From an uncultured Gammaproteobacteria bacterium (lineage in GTDB: Bacteria > Pseudomonadota > Gammaproteobacteria > Pseudomonadales > Pseudohongiellaceae), in NCBI GenBank assembly GCA_903889815.1, contig CAISYX010000425.1, positions 1-16,898 of the forward strand: a stretch of 16,898 bases of DNA, written 5' to 3'. Under the pieces are notes generated by a model, which was given only the letters and a program-made list of their open reading frames with translations, had not been told where the DNA came from and did no database searches. Both the position numbers and the translations under genes were made by a program. Below, piece by piece: positions 1-4,912 of this stretch; position 1 is the stretch's first letter, and each line of letters opens with the position of its first letter.

Positions 1-353
1 CCCACCCCGGCCAGACCATCCCCCAGTCGCCAGCGCCTGGCTTTGGGCTCCGCACCGCGGGCCAGCATGGCGGTCGCTACGGCCAGCAGCAATGCACGAC
101 GTTCTTCGGAAAGTCCGATGGCCGTGGGCGCGAGACGTTGCAGACTCTCGGCACCCAGCAGCTGCAGCAGGAGCGCTGCGCCTGCCGTATCCAGTCCTGT
201 CAGGCGGCTGGCATCCAGGCTCCGGACCACTCCGGCATCCTCCAGACTGGCACGGCTGAGCAGCTTGTAGCGGGGCAATGTCCAGTCGCCCTGCAGATGC
301 AGGGAGGCGTCAGTTTGCAGAACAAGATCCTGCTGAGGAGGAAGGTGCGTCAT
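1..353 (-). CDS. ABC transporter permease with N-terminal STAS domain, MlaE family (partial)
   Basis: This is the N-terminal 117 residues of a gene that runs off the left edge; I translated the minus strand by hand from the ATG at 353. The visible part begins MTHLPPQQDLVLQTDASLHL and contains a STAS-like fold signature, with a beta-strand LQGDW near residue 18 and the segment LDASRLTGLDTAGAALLLQL around residues 45-65. This arrangement is known from MlaE/Ttg2B-type (DUF140) permeases of lipid-transport ABC systems, in which a STAS domain precedes about five or six membrane helices. The membrane part is outside the window, so the permease identity is inferred from the STAS sequence style. A TACAAT box lies six bases upstream of the ATG without a good -35 partner, and the Shine-Dalgarno is weak. 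A stand-alone STAS-domain protein is the alternative. Confidence 0.65.
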   Translation of the reverse strand, partial: MTHLPPQQDLVLQTDASLHLQGDWTLPRYKLLSRASLEDAGVVRSLDASRLTGLDTAGAALLLQLLGAESLQRLAPTAIGLSEERRALLLAVATAMLARGAEPKARRWRLGDGLAGV

Positions 354-412
354 GGGCGCATTGTACCTGCACTTGACTGCTTCCCACATCTGCGAACCAT
401 GAATCGGCTTGC

Positions 413-442
413 ACAAAAAAAAGGGAGACCGAAGCCTCCCTT
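413..442 (-). terminator. Rho-independent terminator with UUCG tetraloop
   Basis: Read on the minus strand, nine base pairs AAGGGAGGC/GTCTCCCTT (one G-T wobble) close a TTCG loop with a C-G closing pair, followed directly by a run of T residues. It stands about 60 bp after the stop codon of the OmpA-family gene and is oriented to terminate that gene before the downstream permease gene. Confidence 0.93.
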
Positions 443-504
443 GTCAATTATCCCGCCTCTGCAGACTCTGGCGTCACTGAAAAGCCGCCAGGGTCACGCC
501 TGCC

Positions 505-1695
505 TCAGCGCGGACGCGTGCCAGTCACTTCCACTTCCACACGACGATCCGGTGCCAGACAGACGATCAACTGGGCACGGGTCAGCTGGGGGCCGCACTG
601 CTCCGCGGTTGTCACGGGCTCTGAACCATTGACGCCACGAGTCGTGACCTTGGCTGCAGGGATATCTGCAGAATTGACCAGATAGTCCTTTACCGCTGTG
701 GCGCGGGAATTCGAGAGCCGCAGATTGTAGTCCAGCGACCCGATGCGGTCGGTATGGCCCGTGACCACGATGGTGTCGAACTGCACGCCACGCAGACCAG
801 CGGCCAATGCATCAAGTTCGACGCGGCCCGCGGGCTGCACGGCAGCACTGTCGAACGTGAACAGGGAATCGGCCGACAGGGTGACGCGGGCAGGCGACGG
901 CGCAGGCGTTGGCGCAGGTGCTGCCGGAGCGGCAGGACGTGCCGGGGCCGGGGTCGCTGTAGGGCGTGGTGCCACGGCGGCAACCGGGGCTGTGCTGGCA
1001 GGGACGGACGCAACAGCAGCCGTTGTGCCGAAACTGTAGACCATGCCAACAGAGAACATGTCGATGTTGGTCTTGCTGCCGCCCAGATCGTCGATGCGAT
1101 AGCGCTCGCCTTCCAGTCGCAGGGCCAACGCGTCGGTCACGGCATACTGAATGCCGGCGCCGAACTTGTAGCTCAGGTCGTTTTCACGATCGTGATCGTA
1201 ACGATTGATGACGGGGCCGGTTTCCCAGCGGCGTTCGCGGCTCTGGGCATAGACGGCACCGGCTCTGGCAAATACCGAGACGCGTTCTGTCACGGGCCGG
1301 ATGCCGACCAGGTCCAGGTCGATGCCGTCAGTCGTGGTGTCGCCACGCACCACTGCCAGGAGGTCCATCTCGGCCTGGTAGCGAAACTTGCCCAGACTGA
1401 AGTAGCCGCCTTCCAGCGCGATATTCTGATTGATCTGGTAACCGGCGAACAGTTTGTAGCCGCGGTCGTCTTCGTCGTCATGCAGGGATCGTGTGCTGTA
1501 CCCGCCACCGATCAGCGCGTCGATGATGCGCGAATCGATGACGTCGCCGCGCGTTTCGCCGTAATTGCCGCCCACATACCAGCCTTCGTCCGCGGCGAGC
1601 GCGGCGGAACTGCTGAGCAGGCCCAAGGCCAGCAAGCCGAGAGCCGCTGGTATAAAGGGTGCGTTGTGGCGCGATTGTTGTGTCCGTGTGTTCAT
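505..1695 (-). CDS. OmpA-family outer membrane protein (beta-barrel, Pro/Ala linker, OmpA C-terminal domain)
   Basis: The 396-residue product is an outer-membrane barrel with a periplasmic peptidoglycan-binding domain. It has a signal peptide (PAALGLLALGLLSSSAALA, cleavage probably before ADEGWYVGG), a barrel region of roughly residues 25-225 with alternating aromatic strands such as GWYVGGNYGE and YKLFAGYQI, and a Pro/Ala-rich linker around 230-273. The C-terminal OmpA domain starts near 275 and contains GHTDRIGSLDYNLRLSNSRA and DRRVEVEVTG. Two cysteines (EQCGPQ and LIVCLAP) flank the same loop as the disulfide in classical OmpA. I chose the ATG at 1695 because GGAG lies eight bases upstream; a GTG four codons earlier falls inside that Shine-Dalgarno sequence. 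The gene is monocistronic and ends at the strong terminator at 413-442. Family knowledge supports a structural or porin role; a specific solute is not visible. Confidence 0.93.
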   Translation of the reverse strand: MNTRTQQSRHNAPFIPAALGLLALGLLSSSAALAADEGWYVGGNYGETRGDVIDSRIIDALIGGGYSTRSLHDDEDDRGYKLFAGYQINQNIALEGGYFSLGKFRYQAEMDLLAVVRGDTTTDGIDLDLVGIRPVTERVSVFARAGAVYAQSRERRWETGPVINRYDHDRENDLSYKFGAGIQYAVTDALALRLEGERYRIDDLGGSKTNIDMFSVGMVYSFGTTAAVASVPASTAPVAAVAPRPTATPAPARPAAPAAPAPTPAPSPARVTLSADSLFTFDSAAVQPAGRVELDALAAGLRGVQFDTIVVTGHTDRIGSLDYNLRLSNSRATAVKDYLVNSADIPAAKVTTRGVNGSEPVTTAEQCGPQLTRAQLIVCLAPDRRVEVEVTGTRPR

Positions 1696-1863
1696 GTGTT
1701 TCTCCACTTGCTGGTCAACTCTACAGAGGTTTTCTGTGAGCGCACCTTACGTGCAGCAACAAGGGGTTTCTGTGCGTTGGCGAACACCGCCCGGCATTTC
1801 GGCCATGACCGGAAATACTGCATGTATGCCAGCGCACAGACTCTGCTCAGCGCGCTGCCTAAA

Positions 1864-2205
1864 GTGTGCCTCCGCCCCCCTATTGAAGAGAACACGCAAA
1901 GGAAGAAGAAACACAAGACAGCCGCAGTCTCCCGCGAATTCCACAATTTCGTTGCTGATATTGAAAGTCTGCTGCGAGAAACAGCGACATTGACTGGGGA
2001 CGAGCTCTCCCTGGCCCGCGGCAGACTGCAGGAACGCGTCAGCGAAGCCAGGGAGTCGGTGACCAGTCTCAGTCACGATCTGGAAGGGCGCGCAAGAAAG
2101 ACAGCCAGCAAGGCCAATCGGGAAGTTCACGATGAGCCTTGGAAAGCCATCGGTGGCGCGGCGACAGCGGGCCTGATCCTCGGCATGTTGTTCTCGCGCC
2201 GATGA
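1864..2205 (+). CDS. YqjD/ElaB-like DUF883 family membrane-anchored protein, start codon unclear
   Basis: The product (113 residues from the GTG used here) matches the YqjD/ElaB/DUF883 layout. It has a basic N-terminus, an amphipathic region likely to form a coiled coil (IESLLRETATLTGDELSLAR to about residue 85), then the conserved DEPWKAIGGAATAGLILGML membrane segment and the terminal SRR. Known relatives are inner-membrane C-tail-anchored proteins that bind stationary-phase ribosomes. No ATG exists in frame near the expected start. Candidates are GTG 1864 (no Shine-Dalgarno), ATT 1882 and ACG 1894, and a good AAGGAAG at 1898-1904 precedes an AAG codon (1915) where ATG would be expected. The following gene overlaps by ATGA, so the two form a translationally coupled operon like yqjD-yqjE. 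Identity is firm; the 5' boundary is not. Confidence 0.8.
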   Translation: MCLRPPIEENTQRKKKHKTAAVSREFHNFVADIESLLRETATLTGDELSLARGRLQERVSEARESVTSLSHDLEGRARKTASKANREVHDEPWKAIGGAATAGLILGMLFSRR

Positions 2206-2699
2206 AAGCGCTGCACGCCGGCAATCTGCTGCGCCTGGCCGGACAGGAATTGACGCAGGAAAAGGAGCGCCTGTTCAGCATGCTCGCCACCATGCTGCTG
2301 GCGGGGCTGCTGTTTTTCTGCGGCCTGCTGTCCCTGAGCGCTCTGATCGTAGTAGCGGCATGGACAACACCCTATCGGGTCTATGCGTTGTCGATTCTGA
2401 TGGTGTTGTATCTGGCCGGCGCGGCTCTTGCGTGGCGACGCTTCGAGTCACTGGAACGACTTGGTGAGAAAACCCTCGAGAAGACGCGTCAGGAACTAGC
2501 GGACACACTGCATCGCTTCGAAAAGGGCGCAGACTTGCGCCACAGTAGTTTTCCGCAGAGCATGACCATGCAGTTGTTGACACAGGAGTCCGGCGCGGTG
2601 ATGTTTCTGGTGACTGAATTGCTGCCCTCTTTGCTGCGCCGCTTCAGCAATCGCCGGGCCAGACGGCGCCGCGCCAGAGAGCGCGCCGAACAAGACTGA
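2202..2699 (+). CDS. YqjE-type membrane protein (DUF1469, phage-holin-like superfamily III)
   Basis: This 165-residue protein starts at the ATG that overlaps the preceding stop (ATGA, 2202-2205), so translational coupling sets the start; the open frame extends further upstream only inside the neighbouring gene. An N-terminal amphipathic stretch (LLRLAGQELTQEKERLFSML) is followed by two membrane helices, LLAGLLFFCGLLSLSALIVV around residues 30-50 and LSILMVLYLAGAALAW around 63-80. A charged helix EKTLEKTRQELADTLHRF then leads to a very basic tail (RRFSNRRARRRRARER). The pair of helices and its place after a DUF883 gene match YqjE. The biochemical role of YqjE is not established. The tail after about residue 120, with a weakly hydrophobic patch GAVMFLVTELLPSLL, is longer than I recall for E. 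coli YqjE. Confidence 0.82.
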   Translation: MKALHAGNLLRLAGQELTQEKERLFSMLATMLLAGLLFFCGLLSLSALIVVAAWTTPYRVYALSILMVLYLAGAALAWRRFESLERLGEKTLEKTRQELADTLHRFEKGADLRHSSFPQSMTMQLLTQESGAVMFLVTELLPSLLRRFSNRRARRRRARERAEQD

Positions 2700-2734
2700 A
2701 CCGACAGGCGCCCCCATGCAATGCCCCGGCGAGA

Positions 2735-3316
2735 TCAGCGGCGCTTCACACCAAAGAGCACCATGTCGATCAATGCTGTGAGGAAGTGTTCGGTCACAGG
2801 GGTTTGCTCAATGAGGATGCGGTGCATGATGGCGCCTGCGAGGGTCGTGAGCACCAGCGTGACATCCGTGTCCTGCGCCAGCTCGCCTCGGGCGATTGCC
2901 CTTGCAAAGACGAGCGCGGGACCGATGATCCCTTGTTGATGCAACATCGCGGCGGCAAGTCCTTTGACCTCCGGATTGGCGCCTTCCGCCAGCAAGGTCC
3001 GCAGCACGGCCAGCCCTGAAGGCGACTCCACAAAAACCACGGCAGTACGCGCCAGCGCGAGCAAGTCCGCGCGCAGGTCGCCGCTGTCCAGTGCTTCTGC
3101 GGTATGCCCCATCGAGGCAGCGAGCGCTTCACGCACCAGATCTGCCTTGGTGGGCCAGCGCCGGTACACGCTGGTCTTGTTCAGCCCGGCAAGCGCGGCG
3201 ACCTCGGGCACGCTGAGTCGCTCAAACCCATGGGCTGCCAGCTGCTCCAGTGCCACTTCCAGCACCCTGCGCACGACTGGCTCGCCACGTTGCTTCGTGG
3301 TTCGTGGTGTTGTCAT
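2735..3316 (-). CDS. TetR/AcrR family transcriptional repressor
   Basis: The product (193 residues from the ATG at 3316) begins MTTPRTTKQRGEP and has a TetR N-terminal helix-turn-helix at about residues 13-58. The recognition region is LSVPEVAALAGLNKTSVYRR followed by WPTKADLVREAL, a very typical TetR_N signature. The C-terminal helical domain (AILMHR-like region near residue 160, AGAIMHRILIEQTPV) should bind a ligand and dimerise. An ATG six codons upstream (3334) is possible, but a TTGTCG-N17-TATTCT promoter would start transcription at about the 3316 ATG, giving a leaderless message. The gene diverges from the hydroxylase/nitroreductase operon, and two palindromes sit between them, so autoregulation and control of that operon are inferred. 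The ligand cannot be read from sequence; a lipid, sterol or nitro/quinone compound would suit the neighbours. Confidence 0.92.
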   Translation of the reverse strand: MTTPRTTKQRGEPVVRRVLEVALEQLAAHGFERLSVPEVAALAGLNKTSVYRRWPTKADLVREALAASMGHTAEALDSGDLRADLLALARTAVVFVESPSGLAVLRTLLAEGANPEVKGLAAAMLHQQGIIGPALVFARAIARGELAQDTDVTLVLTTLAGAIMHRILIEQTPVTEHFLTALIDMVLFGVKRR

Positions 3317-3322
3317 GCCCGC

Positions 3323-3351
3323 AGAATAGAGCATCGAACCGGGAACGACAA
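3323..3351 (-). promoter_or_regulatory. Probable promoter of the tetR gene
   Basis: On the minus strand TTGTCG (3351-3346) and TATTCT (3328-3323) are separated by 17 bases, four of six matches each. The -10 box ends six bases before the ATG at 3316, implying a leaderless transcript. The -35 overlaps the outer CAACTC half-site (3349-3354), consistent with autorepression. Confidence 0.4.
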
Positions 3352-3357
3352 CTCATC

Positions 3358-3372
3358 GCAACAGTGAGTTGC
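3358..3372. promoter_or_regulatory. Putative TetR operator O1 (GCAAC-N5-GTTGC)
   Basis: GCAACAGTGAGTTGC is a perfect inverted repeat with five-base arms and a five-base centre. It overlaps the -35 box of the plus-strand promoter. An additional inverted half-site CAACTC at 3349-3354 mirrors GAGTTG at 3366-3371, so the full element is wider, with CAACTCA-N9-TGAGTTG spanning 3349-3371. A second copy with the same arms and spacing lies at 3397-3411. Binding by the adjacent TetR is inferred from position and symmetry. Confidence 0.62.
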
Positions 3373-3396
3373 AATAATAGACATCCTCCCTATAAT
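3369..3396 (+). promoter_or_regulatory. Strong sigma70 promoter of the hydroxylase-nitroreductase operon
   Basis: TTGCAA (3369-3374) and a perfect TATAAT (3391-3396) are separated by 16 bases. It lies between two copies of the same palindrome, the first covering the -35 and the second beginning at the base after the -10. A good AAGGAG ribosome-binding site follows at 3415-3420, six bases before the ATG at 3427. Confidence 0.8.
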
Positions 3397-3411
3397 GCAA
3401 CCAAGAGTTGC
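3397..3411. promoter_or_regulatory. Putative TetR operator O2 (GCAAC-N5-GTTGC)
   Basis: GCAACCAAGAGTTGC repeats the arms and spacing of O1, with the centres 39 bp apart. It directly abuts the TATAAT box and covers the expected transcription start near 3403, so a bound repressor would block initiation. It shares the extended half-site GAGTTGC with O1. Confidence 0.62.
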
Positions 3412-3426
3412 TTTAAGGAGAGGATC

Positions 3427-4215
3427 ATGTTGGAACAAGCACACCCGCTGGCAATGTTCTTCCAGGCGTTTGTTACTCAGACAGTCGGCTATCTTGTTGT
3501 GGTCGGTCTCGTCTTTCTGGTGGTCTGGCGATGGGGCGAGGAGCGCTTTCGCGGCTCGCGAATTCAGGCGAAGAAACGCGTCAATCAGAAACAGCTGGTT
3601 TTCGAAGTGAAGAACACACTGGGGACACTGGCCATCGGCACGGCGAGCGCGGTGATCATCTCGCTATGCTACGCGGCGGGGCTGACAAAGCTCTCTGCCG
3701 ACGCTTCGGCGTTCACCTGGTGGGGCATCATCGCCAGCATCATCGGGTTCCTGTTGTTGAACGATCTGTGGTTCTACGCATGGCACAGATTGCTGCATCA
3801 GCCGTGGCTGTATCGACGCGTGCATGCTGTGCACCACAAGAGTGTGGATGTGAACCCCTTCTCGGTCTATTCGTTTCATCCCTTCGAGGCCTTCATCCTC
3901 GGGTCCGCCATATTCCCGGTGTTGTTTCTGGTGCCGATCTACTTGCCCGCGCTGGGTGTTCTGCAGGTCCTGGGCATGATGAACAACATCATGTCGCACC
4001 TGGGTTATGAATTCCTGCCGCGCTGGTACACCAGAATTCCGCCGTTTCGATGGATGAACACGGCGACTTTCCACAACCTGCACCACACAAAACTCAATGG
4101 CAACTATGGTCTCTTCTTTCGCTTCTGGGATCGCGCGCTGGGTACCGAAGTGCCAGAGTATGAAGAGACGTTTCTCAAGCGTGGTGCCGCGCTTCATGCC
4201 TCGAATACCAACTGA
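3427..4215 (+). CDS. Fatty acid hydroxylase / sterol desaturase family membrane di-iron oxygenase
   Basis: The 262-residue protein is an integral membrane di-iron enzyme of the FA_hydroxylase superfamily, which hydroxylates or desaturates lipids, carotenoids or sterols. The histidine clusters are complete: HRLLH at residues 120-124, HAVHH at 133-137 and HNLHH at 216-220, plus HPFEAF near 152 and the NYGLFFRFWDRALGTE ending that is typical of the family. Hydrophobic segments lie near residues 18-36, 62-82, 95-118 and 155-190. The ATG at 3427 follows AAGGAG by six bases; upstream in-frame codons lie in the promoter and are not translated. It is the first gene of an operon with the nitroreductase and diverges from tetR. 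The substrate cannot be assigned. Its regulation by a TetR suggests a lipid- or stress-inducible role, which is inference. Confidence 0.92.
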   Translation: MLEQAHPLAMFFQAFVTQTVGYLVVVGLVFLVVWRWGEERFRGSRIQAKKRVNQKQLVFEVKNTLGTLAIGTASAVIISLCYAAGLTKLSADASAFTWWGIIASIIGFLLLNDLWFYAWHRLLHQPWLYRRVHAVHHKSVDVNPFSVYSFHPFEAFILGSAIFPVLFLVPIYLPALGVLQVLGMMNNIMSHLGYEFLPRWYTRIPPFRWMNTATFHNLHHTKLNGNYGLFFRFWDRALGTEVPEYEETFLKRGAALHASNTN

Positions 4216-4241
4216 AACACTAAGCTTACAACGGAGACCCC

Positions 4242-4880
4242 ATGGATCTGCTTCAACAACTGCAATGGCGATACGCCGTAAAACTGTTCGATGGCAACCG
4301 TCGCACCAGCGACGAAGACATTGAGACCCTCGTTGCGGCCACACACCTGGCCCCTTCGGCTGCAGGTCTGCAGCCCTACAAGCTGGTGCTGGTCCAGAAT
4401 CGGGAGTTGCTGGCAAAGCTTGCCGATCATTCCATGATGAACAAGGACAAGATCAACAGTGCCGATGGCTTGTTCGTCCTGGCGATCTATCGTCAGCTGA
4501 GCCTCGACACCTTCACCCGCCATGTCAACCAGATGATTGCCCTGGGACTGATCCCACCCGTGCCGGAGGCAGAGCTCACGATACGCCACCAGCGCTTCAT
4601 GGCGAGGCTGCCAACGGAGCAGGACTTCCAGACCTGGGCACACAAGCAGGCCTATCTGGCACTGGGAACCCTGCTGACGGGATGTGCCATGCTTGGCATT
4701 GATGCATGCCCGATGGAAGGCTTTGAAACCGCCAGTTACGACGAGCAACTGGGGCTTGCGGAGCACTCCCTCACCAGTTCCGTGATTCTTGCCTACGGAA
4801 CAAGGAGTGCGGCAGATCCGGGCCAGTCCAAGACGAAATACCGCCGTCCACTGGAACAGTTTCTAGTGCGTTTTGCCTAG
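4242..4880 (+). CDS. NfsB-type oxygen-insensitive nitroreductase family flavoprotein
   Basis: The 212-residue product resembles E. coli NfsB (217 residues) along its length. It has the FMN phosphate-binding start (RYAVKLFDGNR, residues 10-20), the LAPSAAGLQPYKLVLV segment (36-51, corresponding to the SPSSTNSQPW region), and KQAYLALGTLLTGCAMLGID (about 136-155). PMEGFE (157-162) is followed by a basic SKTKYRRPLEQFL end. Such enzymes are cytoplasmic FMN homodimers that use NAD(P)H to reduce nitro compounds, quinones or pteridines. The gene starts 26 bp after the hydroxylase stop with CGGAG upstream of the ATG, so the two are co-transcribed. An attractive but unproven link is that it supplies electrons to the di-iron partner or detoxifies the same inducer. 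A hairpin without a U-tract follows the stop. Confidence 0.9.
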   Translation: MDLLQQLQWRYAVKLFDGNRRTSDEDIETLVAATHLAPSAAGLQPYKLVLVQNRELLAKLADHSMMNKDKINSADGLFVLAIYRQLSLDTFTRHVNQMIALGLIPPVPEAELTIRHQRFMARLPTEQDFQTWAHKQAYLALGTLLTGCAMLGIDACPMEGFETASYDEQLGLAEHSLTSSVILAYGTRSAADPGQSKTKYRRPLEQFLVRFA

Positions 4881-4881
4881 G

Positions 4882-4903
4882 GCTTGCCGAAGACAGCAAG
4901 CCT
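4882..4903. terminator. Hairpin between convergent genes
   Basis: GGCTTGC (4882-4888) and GCAAGCC (4897-4903) form a perfect seven-pair stem with an eight-base loop, between the nitroreductase stop (4880) and the amidohydrolase stop (4913). Neither strand has a T-run after the stem, so it may act as a weak or Rho-assisted terminator or an mRNA 3' end stabiliser for either gene. Confidence 0.4.
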
Positions 4904-4912
4904 GAGGGCTGC

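Noticed and set aside
1796..1821. Imperfect inverted repeat ATTTCGG-N6-CCGGAAAT between the OmpA and YqjD-like genes
   Set aside because: One arm carries an extra base and no promoter boxes are placed sensibly around it, so I could not support an operator call.
754..1863. A 483-codon plus-strand frame running opposite the OmpA-family gene into the YqjD-like gene
   Set aside because: Its first two thirds are low-complexity Arg/Gly/Ala sequence antisense to a well-supported gene. Only the part after about 1864 resembles a real protein.
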